A stretch of DNA of 64,000 bases from Maribellus maritimus (GTDB taxonomy: Bacteria > Bacteroidota > Bacteroidia > Bacteroidales > Prolixibacteraceae): positions 1-64,000 of the forward strand of contig NZ_JAIKLE010000019.1 of NCBI RefSeq assembly GCF_022267315.1. Direction: 5' to 3'. Positions 45,725 through 55,341 of this stretch are shown here, in pieces (the first letter of the stretch is position 1; every line of letters starts with the position of its first letter). The position numbers and the translations under genes were made by a program. The notes below the pieces were generated by a model, which saw only the letters and a list, made by a program, of their open reading frames with translations, did not search any database and was not told the origin of the DNA.

Positions 45725-47356
45725 CTAATTGATAAATCCTACTAAGGCATAGACCAACGCAGCCTGCCAGTTAACGGCAATCTCGTTGTGGCTGTATGAT
45801 TCCTGTTTATCTACCCAGTCGGTTGCGGAATGACCACCACCAACAATATAACCTGGCCACGGCGCATCTATATTGTCGGCTCCTGAACGGCGATCGTGCG
45901 GGTACATGGGCGGGTCAATTCCTAAACCTGTGACATAAGATCGGTTGTAGAAATTATTTCCAAAAATATGATCCACGGCTGAAAGAGCGGTCTCGATATA
46001 TTCTTTTTTTGGCTGAATTTTATTGGCCACCTGCAGATTAACAGTTTGTCGCGCAACAGTTCCGTTGCAACCCCAGTAATATCTTCCTCCCAATGGTCGG
46101 GAATAAACATCAACACCGGCTTTTTTAACCAGCGCATCGGCATTGGCAATGATGTTGCTTTTAATCGATTGTTCGGTATCTGCATTTTTTTCTTTTCTTT
46201 TTGAGAGGGCGTAGGTAAACATTCCCAGGTTCGAAACACTTCCCCAGTCCCAGTTTTCCTCAATTTTGAAATCCATTTCAGCAGCACGTTTTTCAAAATC
46301 TTCAAGGCAGGTTGGGTTACCTGTAGTTTCCCACATCTCGGCAGCGGCCCACAAACGGTCGTCAACATCGTTGGTTTGGTAACCACCGGTTTGAAAATCA
46401 CCCTGAACAAAACGTTTGTATTCGGTATTTTTAAGAAGAAAACGGTAGCTCACCCATGCCGCATCGAGGCATTTTTGCGCATATTCTGTATCGTACGGTT
46501 GAAAATACCGGGAGGCCATGGCCATAATTGCCACAAAATCGGCAGTGGCGGCTGAACTCCATTCAGTAAAGTATCGTTTCTCTTTATCTTCACCGGGCAT
46601 AATAAAAGCTGAAAAATTGGTCCTGGTGAGTTTGTGCGACACTCTTCCCGAGCCATCGGGGTACTGCATTTTTAAAATCCAGTCGGTTTCCCATTTGAGT
46701 TCTTTTAAAAAGTCAGGGAATCCGGGAGCGGTTTCCGGGATTTCGAGATTCATTTTTTCGATTTTGGGTTGGAAATGATCCCACGCCATAAAAAGGACAC
46801 CCATGGTTACACCGGCATTTACAACATATTTTCCATAATCGCCGGCATCGTGCCAGCCACCGGTACCGTCTCTTTTCGTGCCTTTCTTGCTAGTGTAATT
46901 TTCAAAGGCATCTTCCAAATGACACGCATCCTGGTGGTAGTGAATCTCGTTAAAATCTCCTTCAACAGCCATTCCGCAACGCCATAAATAGAATGCCCGC
47001 ATACTTGTTTTTGCAGCAAAATTGAAAACATCGTCAGCGATTTTAAATCTCACCGATTGACCAACACCCGGAACTTTCAGCATATATTCGCCGGGTTTGG
47101 TAAATGAGGAAAAATCTGCATGCCAAACATTTTGATCTACGTCTTTTTGATATTCCGGCCCCGTTGTTTTTCCTGAAAAAACTATTTTCCCGGTTTCATC
47201 AATAAGGTTAAATTCAGAACACACTTTGGTAATGGTTGCCGTTTTTTTGAGATGAGGAAAAAATCCGAGCGAATTTAAATGAACTGCACTGTTTTGTGCG
47301 TGTAGTATTAGTGCATTTAAAAATAATAATGCCGAAAGAATAAGGTATTTTTTCAT
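45725..47356 (-). CDS. Secreted GH9 endoglucanase-like glycoside hydrolase
   Basis: A 543-residue exported protein (signal MKKYLILSALLFLNALILHA). An N-terminal Ig-like cellulase domain (about 25-105) is followed by the (alpha/alpha)6 GH9 barrel. The nucleophile-side aspartates D170 and D173 lie in GGWHDAGDYGKYV, and the general acid E525 lies in YSHNEIAVNWQ close to the C-terminus. GH9 enzymes cut beta-1,4-glucans and related polymers with inversion. No carbohydrate-binding module, dockerin or T9SS tail is present, so a periplasmic location on oligosaccharides is plausible. Confidence 0.92.
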   Translation of the reverse strand: MKKYLILSALLFLNALILHAQNSAVHLNSLGFFPHLKKTATITKVCSEFNLIDETGKIVFSGKTTGPEYQKDVDQNVWHADFSSFTKPGEYMLKVPGVGQSVRFKIADDVFNFAAKTSMRAFYLWRCGMAVEGDFNEIHYHQDACHLEDAFENYTSKKGTKRDGTGGWHDAGDYGKYVVNAGVTMGVLFMAWDHFQPKIEKMNLEIPETAPGFPDFLKELKWETDWILKMQYPDGSGRVSHKLTRTNFSAFIMPGEDKEKRYFTEWSSAATADFVAIMAMASRYFQPYDTEYAQKCLDAAWVSYRFLLKNTEYKRFVQGDFQTGGYQTNDVDDRLWAAAEMWETTGNPTCLEDFEKRAAEMDFKIEENWDWGSVSNLGMFTYALSKRKEKNADTEQSIKSNIIANADALVKKAGVDVYSRPLGGRYYWGCNGTVARQTVNLQVANKIQPKKEYIETALSAVDHIFGNNFYNRSYVTGLGIDPPMYPHDRRSGADNIDAPWPGYIVGGGHSATDWVDKQESYSHNEIAVNWQAALVYALVGFIN

Positions 47357-47386
47357 TGTTGTCAGTTAGTTTGAATTCCCGATTTG

Positions 47387-47423
47387 AAATTACAAAAATT
47401 ATTTATTGTTCAAATTACAAAAA
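47387..47423 (-). promoter_or_regulatory. GH9 promoter region with repeated TTTTTGTAATTT
   Basis: The 17-mer shared with the aldo/keto reductase promoter is at 47387-47403. A partial second copy (AAATTACAAAAA on the plus strand) is at 47412-47423. The rest of 47424-47656 has no promoter that I can name, only a possible decayed leader frame before the RES gene. Confidence 0.4.
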
Positions 47424-47656
47424 GTAAGAATATTTGAAATAGGCTAAAACTGCCAGTAGCACCTAAAGGCCGCTAACTAATACTACAGAGGAAGTAATAT
47501 TATAAAGGGAGGTATTTTCGATAACTTACTAATTAAAACTAAATGAAAACAATCAACGACATACAACCGTCACCGATAGATATCAATATATTGCAACATT
47601 AGTGACTGCACAAAAACTTGAAGAATATTATTCAACAAACCATACCCGTGATATAA

Positions 47657-48598
47657 ATGAACGAACAAGCCAAAATACCAATTCCATCTTTTGATGACTT
47701 AAAAAAGAATATTGATGAACTCCTTTTAATTGATAAATGGGATAATTATAAAATAAAAAGCAGTCCTAAAAAATTCGAGAAAAGGCTACATCAACTTTTT
47801 AGTAGCAAACTTGGTCTTTTCCCTCAAGTCTTAAAGTTTATGAAAGGAAAAGACTTTACTTTTCCATTCTATCGACTCAGGAAAGAAACATACAATATGA
47901 ATAGGGTTTTAATTTCAGAGTATTCTTATCCACCAAATAAAATTATAAAATCCACACAAAGAGCAAATATCCCATATCATCCAGTGTTTTATTGCGCAGA
48001 TAATCCAATGACTGCAATTCTTGAAACAGTGAGAGATGAAAAGGAGATTAATCCAAAAACGAATTATTACTTGTCAGAGTGGAAGTTGAAACCAGATATT
48101 GACTATAGAGTTACACCTTTCCTTTTTGGAAATCTTGATGCTTCAAGCCCATTCAAAAGTATGTCTGACGATAATTTTAAAAAAATTGAAAAAATGCTTG
48201 AAGGCTATGAAAGAGAAGAAATTGAAAGTTTTAAAAAAATTATGCATTTTTTAAGTCATCTTTTTGTCTACGATAACAGCTATGTAATTTCGAGTTTTAT
48301 TGCCCATAGCCATTTATATGCTCCACATAATTACCGTACAGATATTTTTATTTATCCAAGTCATCAAACTGAAAGAAAACACGTAAATTTTGCCATTCAT
48401 CCAAATGTTGTGACAGAAAAAATGCAATTGAAAAGTGTGTATAAAATGAACATTGAAAAGCTAAATTTAGATGAAGGTTTTTGTACTGTGAAAACTACCC
48501 AGATAGGAAAAAATAATGATTCAATAATTTATTGGGAGAATGTTTCAGAAACAAATGGAAAACATATTATGGAACTGAAAAAGTTATTCAATGAATAA
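47657..48598 (+). CDS. RES-domain protein
   Basis: A 313-residue protein with no signal peptide. The middle and C-terminal parts match the RES fold, a domain related to ADP-ribosyltransferase-like NAD-degrading toxins: R73 in FYRLRKETY, the YHPVFYCADNPMTAILETV segment with Y112 and E123, SSFIAHS and the terminal IYPSHQTERKHVNFAIHP with S235. The N-terminal 70 residues are an extra helical region. RES toxins deplete NAD+, usually with an upstream antitoxin; none is annotated here. It lies 12 nt before an AlbA_2 gene, and the region is more AT-rich than the core genome. Activity is inferred from motifs only. Confidence 0.65.
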   Translation: MNEQAKIPIPSFDDLKKNIDELLLIDKWDNYKIKSSPKKFEKRLHQLFSSKLGLFPQVLKFMKGKDFTFPFYRLRKETYNMNRVLISEYSYPPNKIIKSTQRANIPYHPVFYCADNPMTAILETVRDEKEINPKTNYYLSEWKLKPDIDYRVTPFLFGNLDASSPFKSMSDDNFKKIEKMLEGYEREEIESFKKIMHFLSHLFVYDNSYVISSFIAHSHLYAPHNYRTDIFIYPSHQTERKHVNFAIHPNVVTEKMQLKSVYKMNIEKLNLDEGFCTVKTTQIGKNNDSIIYWENVSETNGKHIMELKKLFNE

Positions 48599-48610
48599 AT
48601 TAGAGCTAAA

Positions 48611-49816
48611 ATGGATGAAATACTTGATTTGATTCTTTACGAGAATGAAAATATTAGACTCGATTTTAAACGTGACGAATATAAGAAAAATGACTATGTT
48701 TCTTTGTTAAAGGATATTCTTTCAATGGCTAATGCATTCACAATGCAAGAAAGATTTATAATAATTGGATTAAAACCTAAATCAAACAAAAATCGTGGAA
48801 TAAAAGGCATAGATGGAGAACTTACGGATGCTGCTACATATCAACAGCTTGTTCATGAAAATATCGAACCTGAACTGTCCATAGATTACTTCCCTTTTTA
48901 TGCCGAAGAAAAAAAACTTGGAATAATAAAGATTTCGAATTGTACTAATCCACCTTATTTGATGAAAAAGGATTATGGAAATGGTGAAAAAAAATTATTC
49001 AAAGGAGAAGGTTTTATTAGAAAAGGAACGCATCAAGCGAGACTAATAAGAAGAGATTTTGATAGATATATGCAAAATAGATTTGATGAAAAATACTTTA
49101 ATGATGAAATAAAAATCAGTTTTGTTGCAAATAATCTAAAAAACCAAATTGAACTTGTTTCTTTTGACGACATAAAAAGACCATCCCAGATTCAGAAAGA
49201 GAAAATTCAAACAATTTTAACTAAAAAAAAGGAAGAAAAGGAAAGGTATAAAGCTATGGGGATGCAAGATATTAACATTGATTCTCTTTCAAATTCAATG
49301 GATTACATGAATGCTGCATTTAGAGGAGGCGGAATACCATATAGGAGTAGAAGTATTGAAACACTTGAAGAAAACCTAAAAAATGTTGAAAAAACTTATT
49401 ACGAGGAGGATTTATATGAAGTGTTTGAAAAAAATTCTGCAAAATGCAATATCTCCATTTTTAATATGGGGCATAAATATATTGAAGAAGCCTCAGTAAT
49501 ATTAAAAATACCCAAACTTGATGGTTTAGCTGTTGTTGACCAAGTTTATAGCAATCCCGATAATCCTTCAGGATTTGTTGGTACTCTGCATTATCCAGAA
49601 GTGACAGAAGAAGAAGGTTATTTCATTATAAAAGATGATGTTGGGAACATAAAACATCAATTAGACCAAGAACTTTTTGATATTCCATTGAGAATTTTTG
49701 CTTCCCAAAGAATCATACAGAACTCATTTATGATTCATTGTGAACTATTCGCAAAAAATATTAAGACATCGATTAAAAAGGATATAGAAGTTAAAATTAG
49801 TACTGGCAACAAATAG
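48611..49816 (+). CDS. AlbA_2 (Schlafen-fold) domain protein
   Basis: A 401-residue cytosolic protein. Residues about 13-155 form the AlbA_2 domain: IRLDFKRDEY at 15-24, SLLKDILSMANAF at 31-43, RFIIIGLKP at 48-56 and GEGFIRKGTHQARLIRRDF at about 135-153. The domain binds nucleic acid or nucleotides and is related to the Schlafen nuclease fold. The C-terminal 240 residues (coiled segment about 195-260, then a beta-rich part) are not recognised. It is the second gene of a three-gene unit with the RES protein and an unknown protein, and could be its regulator or partner. Confidence 0.75.
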   Translation: MDEILDLILYENENIRLDFKRDEYKKNDYVSLLKDILSMANAFTMQERFIIIGLKPKSNKNRGIKGIDGELTDAATYQQLVHENIEPELSIDYFPFYAEEKKLGIIKISNCTNPPYLMKKDYGNGEKKLFKGEGFIRKGTHQARLIRRDFDRYMQNRFDEKYFNDEIKISFVANNLKNQIELVSFDDIKRPSQIQKEKIQTILTKKKEEKERYKAMGMQDINIDSLSNSMDYMNAAFRGGGIPYRSRSIETLEENLKNVEKTYYEEDLYEVFEKNSAKCNISIFNMGHKYIEEASVILKIPKLDGLAVVDQVYSNPDNPSGFVGTLHYPEVTEEEGYFIIKDDVGNIKHQLDQELFDIPLRIFASQRIIQNSFMIHCELFAKNIKTSIKKDIEVKISTGNK

Positions 49817-49849
49817 CGAGATTGGTTATTATTAAAAAATATACCGTTT

Positions 49850-50635
49850 ATGACAAGACCAATACCTGATGAAAATTCTTTAGTTCAGTTAGATGATATT
49901 TATTATCCTGAAAAAATAGAGTTGGTTGAACTACTTATGTTTCCGATTACTAAGAAAAATCAATATCGCTTTAGTAAGATTAATTGGGCACTTTTTCATA
50001 TTTGGAAGAATATATGCAATAAGTATATGATAGACCATGAATATCGATACATATATTTCGATTATTTTCATTCATATGAGAGTCAAGAACCTTGGGAGGA
50101 TGAAATTGATGAAGTAAAAAGGGCAAGAACCAATGCAGAAACATGGATTGAAAAAGCAAAACAAGAAATGTTAGATTTTTGTGCTCCATTGTATTCCTTG
50201 ATAGTAGACAGAAATGATTATCCTAAACATTATCCAAGATTTGGTGAGTCCAAAGAGAGTATAAAAAATCGTTCAAGGAATAATGACGCAATTTTGCTAC
50301 CAGAATACACCAATGCGTTACAAAACTTTCTATTCACAAAAGTTGTAGAATATGGCTTCCCGATAATCTTAACGAAAATCAATTCTGTTTTTATAATTGA
50401 AAGAAAAAAATTAACTGGTTATTCAGAAGGATTTGAATGTACTAAATTAGTATGCAAAATTAACTCCACATCTAAATTGGTTCATTTATATCCAATTCAT
50501 GATAATGAGTTATATAAATATCAAAAAATATATCCTAATCCTATTTTGACAAATCATATATTTGGGATAGATGAAGATGATGAAAATGAACATTTAAAAG
50601 AAAAAGAAATTAAGAATTTAATTGAGATAGATTAA
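49850..50635 (+). CDS. Unknown protein, third gene of the RES/AlbA_2 unit
   Basis: 261 residues, soluble, with no family recognised. It is rich in aromatic residues and charge, with no Walker or nuclease motif that I can identify; the C-terminus is very acidic (IDEDDENEHLKEKE). It begins 33 nt after the AlbA_2 gene in the same direction. The following 220 bp (50636-50856) hold no clear gene apart from a doubtful 46-codon frame. Confidence 0.6.
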   Translation: MTRPIPDENSLVQLDDIYYPEKIELVELLMFPITKKNQYRFSKINWALFHIWKNICNKYMIDHEYRYIYFDYFHSYESQEPWEDEIDEVKRARTNAETWIEKAKQEMLDFCAPLYSLIVDRNDYPKHYPRFGESKESIKNRSRNNDAILLPEYTNALQNFLFTKVVEYGFPIILTKINSVFIIERKKLTGYSEGFECTKLVCKINSTSKLVHLYPIHDNELYKYQKIYPNPILTNHIFGIDEDDENEHLKEKEIKNLIEID

Positions 50636-50856
50636 TAAAATTAGCAAAATTTTTTATACTGATTTGCAACTTAAATTAAAACCTAAAAAGATGAACTTCT
50701 ATTCCACTAAAATGCACTTACACAACCCAATTGGGGATATAAAACAAAGTGATACTAACGGAAGAAATATAATTATACATTTCCGCATACGTTTATGGGC
50801 AAGCGAAAAAAAATGTAGCGCATCAAGATAAAATATATCAATAATAATTTACAGAA

Positions 50857-52347
50857 ATGAAAGAAGTTAATTTGCTCTCATTAGTGCAAGCTCACAACAA
50901 ATTGGAAGACTCCCTATATTGTGAATATTGCAAATATTTTGGAGTTAGCACGAAAGCAAATGAAATTGATGATATAAGAAAGTATATTAATAAGTTAATA
51001 AATGTTAGTCCTGATATTAATGTCCTTGATAATTATTTTATTGGATATACAATACCTCAGATTAGCAAAGAATTTGACCTTTTGAGAATTGGTTCAGAAG
51101 ACATTGTAAATATTGAATTAAAGAGTGAAAATACAGGAGCAAAAATGTATAAACAACTCTTGCGAAATCAGTATTATTTAAGTTTTTTGGATAAAAAAAT
51201 TTATAATTTCACATATGTATCAAGTGAAAATCAACTCTACTCAATTAACGATAATCAAGAATTAATAAAAGTTGACTTTAAAAGTCTATTTAAAATTCTT
51301 GCTAATCAAACCAGAATAGAAATATCTGATATTGATAGGTTATTTAATCCTTCTAATTATTTGGTTTCTCCATTTAATTCAACTGACGAGTTTATAAAAG
51401 AAAAATATTTTTTAACCGCCCATCAAGAAGAGATAAAAAGTAAAAGTCTAAAGTTTATTGACAAAAAGGGTGAGTGTTTTTTATCAATTTGTGGTAAAGC
51501 AGGTACTGGAAAAACGCTTCTTACTTTTGACATTGTAAAGGAATTGTATAAAAGTGAACACAAGATACTTGTAATTCACTGTGGATTTTTAAATGATGGA
51601 CACATTAAACTTAGAGATGAGTATGGATGGGATATTATCTCTATTAGAAATTTGGGTTCTCGTAATCTCTCAAGTTACTATTTAGTTGTTGTTGATGAAA
51701 TACAAAGAATTTATCCAAATCAATTAGACTCCATAATCAGTCAAATAAAAAGTTTTAAGCGGAATTGTATTTTCTCATATGACAAACAACAATGCCTAAG
51801 AAACTGGGAAGAGAACAATAATATAGCTCAGGTTATTTCAGAAAAGACCAATTCCACTTTATTCGAATTAACTGAGAAAATAAGAACTAATAAAGAAATA
51901 GCCTCATTTATTATTGCGTTATTCAATAATACCAAAATAATCGAAAAAATAAATCGAGATAATATTGAATTACATTATTTCAAAAACTATAAAGGAGCTA
52001 AAAAATATATTGAATTATTAGGAGAACAAGGATGGAAAATAATCAATTATACTCCATCAAATAAACATACACATCCTTACGTAAATTATGCAATTTCAAT
52101 GGAGGATAATACACACAAAGTAATAGGACAAGAATTTGATAAAGTAATTGCTGTAATCGATGAAAATTTCTACTATAACGGGAATAAACTTGACACCAGA
52201 AACTATGAACACACACCTTATTACAATCCGACAAAGATGTTGTTCCAAATAGTAACAAGGACAAGAAAAAAACTAAGTATAATTGTGATAAACAATGATG
52301 AATTAATGACCAGATGTTTATCAATTTTAAATTCGACACCCATATAA
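50857..52347 (+). CDS. PD-(D/E)xK nuclease-SF1 helicase protein (Schlafen group-3 helicase type)
   Basis: A 496-residue protein with two parts. The N-terminal half has a nuclease-like D74 ... IELKS (E87, K89) pattern. The second half is a DUF2075-like helicase: Walker A CGKAGTGKT at 212-220, Walker B VVVDE at 277-281, motif III FSYDKQQ at 306-312, GQEFDKVIAVID at 424-435 and VTRTRKKLSIIV at 466-477. This helicase family is called Schlafen group-3-like (SLFN-g3). Stand-alone nuclease-helicases of this kind are frequent in defence islands. It follows the RES unit and precedes a type I restriction system. Whether it pairs with either is unknown. Confidence 0.72.
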   Translation: MKEVNLLSLVQAHNKLEDSLYCEYCKYFGVSTKANEIDDIRKYINKLINVSPDINVLDNYFIGYTIPQISKEFDLLRIGSEDIVNIELKSENTGAKMYKQLLRNQYYLSFLDKKIYNFTYVSSENQLYSINDNQELIKVDFKSLFKILANQTRIEISDIDRLFNPSNYLVSPFNSTDEFIKEKYFLTAHQEEIKSKSLKFIDKKGECFLSICGKAGTGKTLLTFDIVKELYKSEHKILVIHCGFLNDGHIKLRDEYGWDIISIRNLGSRNLSSYYLVVVDEIQRIYPNQLDSIISQIKSFKRNCIFSYDKQQCLRNWEENNNIAQVISEKTNSTLFELTEKIRTNKEIASFIIALFNNTKIIEKINRDNIELHYFKNYKGAKKYIELLGEQGWKIINYTPSNKHTHPYVNYAISMEDNTHKVIGQEFDKVIAVIDENFYYNGNKLDTRNYEHTPYYNPTKMLFQIVTRTRKKLSIIVINNDELMTRCLSILNSTPI

Positions 52348-52549
52348 ATGACAAATGAATCAGAAAATCATTGAAACTACTAACCTTGAAAAAGAAGTTC
52401 CTCAATATCGCACTTGGTTTAGGTTACATGGAGAAGTATTTCCAGCAAATAAAACTCGTAATTGATTTGTTGAAATAACAAGATATTGTAATCGAATTAA
52501 TTATTTTTAGATTTTAAAATTAAAAACGCATAAAAATCAATTATAACTA

Positions 52550-54109
52550 ATGTCCGAAGAACTAAAGAAAATCCTTGAAGCACAACTCTGGGGAATAGCA
52601 AACCTGCTTCGAGGTAAAGTGAGTGCAGATGATTACCGTGATTATATTTTAGGTTTTATATTTTTCAAATACCTGTCCGAAAAGCAATTAATATATGCAA
52701 ACGAATTGCTGGAAACAGAAGATATTAAAGATTATGCCAAGGTAACTGATGAAGCAACTTTAGAAGCCATTAAAGAGGATTCGTTGATTAAATTGGGTTA
52801 TTTCCTTCGCCCAAGTGAACTGTTCAATACACTGGCTGAAAAGGGCAAAAACGGGGGCGATAATTACATACTTGATGAACTTCAGGCAGTGATGAACCAC
52901 ATCGAGCAAACAACGATGGGTACGGAATCGGAAGATGATTTTAATGCCTTATTTGAAGATATTGACTTGAGTTCAACAAAAATAGGACGTACACCAAAAG
53001 CACGGAATGAAATTATAGTAAGCATACTGAACTACCTGAATAAAATTGACTTTAAACTGGAAGAAGCTGAAGCCGATGTGCTTGGTGATGCTTACGAATA
53101 CCTGATTTCAAAATTTGCTGCTGGTGCTGGCAAAACGGCTGGTGAGTTCTACACTCCACAACAAGTATCGAAGATATTGGCAAAGATAGTTACCACTGGT
53201 AAGCAAAAGATAAAATCAGCATACGACCCAACATGTGGTTCAGGTTCATTATTGCTTCGTATTGCTAAAGAAGCAGAGGTTAGTGAGTTCTTCGGTCAGG
53301 AAATGACCAGAACAACTTATAACCTTGCTCGAATGAATATGATACTTCATGGTGTACATTATCGCCAGTTCGACATACAGCATGAAGATACACTGGAAAA
53401 TCCACGACACTTGGAAATGCGATTTGAAGCGGTGGTTGCCAATCCTCCATTTTCTGCTCATTGGAAAAGCAATGATAATCCATTAAACGATACAGATGAA
53501 CGGTTTAGTCAGTATGGGAAACTTGCACCGAAAACCAAAGCTGATTATGCATTCATAACCCACATGATTTACCAATTGGCTGATAATGGCATTATGGCAA
53601 CCGTTGTTCCTCATGGTGTGTTGTTCCGTGGTGCAGCAGAAGGTACTATACGTGAATACCTGATTAAGGAACTGAACTATTTGGATGCGGTGATTGGTTT
53701 ACCAGCCAATATTTTTTATGGCACTTCAATACCTACTTGTATCATGGTTTTTAAGAAGTGCAGGGAGGTTGACGATAATATCGTGTTTATTGATGCTTCG
53801 GGTGAAGGGCATTACGAAAAGGTGAGCAACCAGAATGCACTGCGGAATGAAGATGTGGAATTAATTGTTGAAACGTACCGTAAGCGTGAACCCATTGATA
53901 AATACAGTTACGTTGCCACACTGAATGAAATAAAAGAAAACGACTATAACCTGAACATTCCAAGGTATGTGGACACCTTCGAGGAAGAAGAACCAATAGA
54001 CTTGGAACTGGTATCGAAGGAGTTAAAGGCGATTGATGCGGAATTGGCGATCGCCAATTCCGGCATACAATCGTACTGCAATGAACTTGGAATCTCAACA
54101 CCTTATTAG
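52550..54109 (+). CDS. hsdM: Type I restriction-modification methyltransferase subunit HsdM
   Basis: A 519-residue N6-adenine methyltransferase. The N-terminal helical domain (AQLWGIANLLRGKVSADDYRD) precedes the methylase core: the SAM-binding motif DPTCGSG at 226-232 and the catalytic NPPF at 298-301. GEFYTPQQVSKILA at 198-211 is typical of HsdM. It forms the 2M:1S methylase with HsdS, which starts 2 nt after its stop. It starts a four-gene operon. The 200-bp gap before it (52348-52549) has no promoter that I can name. Confidence 0.95.
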   Translation: MSEELKKILEAQLWGIANLLRGKVSADDYRDYILGFIFFKYLSEKQLIYANELLETEDIKDYAKVTDEATLEAIKEDSLIKLGYFLRPSELFNTLAEKGKNGGDNYILDELQAVMNHIEQTTMGTESEDDFNALFEDIDLSSTKIGRTPKARNEIIVSILNYLNKIDFKLEEAEADVLGDAYEYLISKFAAGAGKTAGEFYTPQQVSKILAKIVTTGKQKIKSAYDPTCGSGSLLLRIAKEAEVSEFFGQEMTRTTYNLARMNMILHGVHYRQFDIQHEDTLENPRHLEMRFEAVVANPPFSAHWKSNDNPLNDTDERFSQYGKLAPKTKADYAFITHMIYQLADNGIMATVVPHGVLFRGAAEGTIREYLIKELNYLDAVIGLPANIFYGTSIPTCIMVFKKCREVDDNIVFIDASGEGHYEKVSNQNALRNEDVELIVETYRKREPIDKYSYVATLNEIKENDYNLNIPRYVDTFEEEEPIDLELVSKELKAIDAELAIANSGIQSYCNELGISTPY

Positions 54110-54110
54110 T

Positions 54111-55331
54111 ATGAAAGAATTAAAGAGCGTACCCGAGTTGAGGTTTCCTGAGTTTACTTGTGGTTGGGAGAAAAATAAACTACGAGATGTTACAAATATT
54201 TATGATGGAACACATCAAACACCAAAATATTTGGAAAGTGGTGTGAAGTTCGTAAGCGTTGAGAATATCAACAATCTCGAAGGGACTGATAAATATATTA
54301 GTGCTGAAGCATTTGAAAAGGGGTTTAAAATAAAACCACGGAGAGATGATATTTTAATGACCAGAATAACAGCTGGTGTAATTGGTGCAACAGCAATCGT
54401 TCCCAACAATAATCCTTTAGGATATTATGTGAGCCTTGCATTGATTAGAAAAAAAGGTGAAATTGATACTCGCTTTCTTGATTATAAAATCAATACCGAA
54501 CAGTTTAAAAATGAGTTACACAAAAGAATAATTCATGTTGCTTTTCCTAAAAAAATAAATCTGGGTGACATTGGTGATTGTATAATTACTAAGACATCCC
54601 TCCCCGAACAAACTAAAATCGCCAATTTCCTAACCACGGTTGATAAACGAATTAACTTGCTCACCCAACAAAAAGAAAAACTGGAACAATACAAAAAAGG
54701 TGTGATGCAACAAATCTTTAGCCAACAAATACGGTTTAAAGATGAACATGGGAATGCTTTTCCTGAGTGGGAAGAAAAGAGGTTGGGGGAAATTACAACA
54801 TATGTAGATTATCGTGGAAAGAGTCCAATAAAAATGGATTCAGGAATATTTTTAGTTACAGCTAAAAATATTAAAAATGGATATATTGATTACGAATGTT
54901 CAAAAGAATATATTTCTGAATCAGATTATAATGAAGTGATGAAGCGTGGGTTTCCACAAAATGGTGATGTTTTATTTACCACAGAAGCACCTTTGGGAAA
55001 TGTATCCCAAATTGATAATGAAAAGATTGCTCTCGCACAAAGAGTAATTAAATTTAGAGGGAAGAATGTTTTAGATAATTCATTTTTGAAATACTACATG
55101 TTAAGTGATAAATTTCAGAATGTAATTCAAAAAAAAGCAATAGGTAGTACTGTTAAAGGAATTCAAGGTAAAGTGTTACATAAATTGACAATTGGACTGC
55201 CATTATTAAAAGAGCAACAAAAAATAGCATCCTTCCTTTCATCCATTGATAAAAAGATTGAACTGGTAAACCAACAAATAGAGCAAACTAAAACTTGGAA
55301 GAAGGGTTTGCTGCAAAAAATGTTTGTGTAA
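54111..55331 (+). CDS. hsdS: Type I restriction specificity subunit HsdS
   Basis: 406 residues. The start is the ATG at 54111, right after the hsdM stop; an upstream in-frame ATG lies within hsdM. Two target-recognition domains are visible, each followed by a helical conserved region: LPEQTKIANFLTTVDKRI...EKLEQYKKGVMQQIFS, and KEQQKIASFLSSIDKKI...EQTKTWKKGLLQKMF. The repeat-like arrangement means a bipartite recognition sequence. The DNA site cannot be read from the sequence. Confidence 0.93.
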   Translation: MKELKSVPELRFPEFTCGWEKNKLRDVTNIYDGTHQTPKYLESGVKFVSVENINNLEGTDKYISAEAFEKGFKIKPRRDDILMTRITAGVIGATAIVPNNNPLGYYVSLALIRKKGEIDTRFLDYKINTEQFKNELHKRIIHVAFPKKINLGDIGDCIITKTSLPEQTKIANFLTTVDKRINLLTQQKEKLEQYKKGVMQQIFSQQIRFKDEHGNAFPEWEEKRLGEITTYVDYRGKSPIKMDSGIFLVTAKNIKNGYIDYECSKEYISESDYNEVMKRGFPQNGDVLFTTEAPLGNVSQIDNEKIALAQRVIKFRGKNVLDNSFLKYYMLSDKFQNVIQKKAIGSTVKGIQGKVLHKLTIGLPLLKEQQKIASFLSSIDKKIELVNQQIEQTKTWKKGLLQKMFV

Positions 55332-55341
55332 TTTTTATAGT

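Noticed and set aside
47397-47656. tRNA or direct-repeat attachment site at the island's left edge
   Set aside because: Read for cloverleaf arms and for repeats matching the right part of the window; none found.
50691-50831. 46-codon frame between the unknown gene and the nuclease-helicase
   Set aside because: No recognisable feature; it could be a remnant, but support is too thin for a gene call.
52355-52465. 36-codon frame between the nuclease-helicase and hsdM
   Set aside because: Short and with no known motif; may be a gene fragment only.
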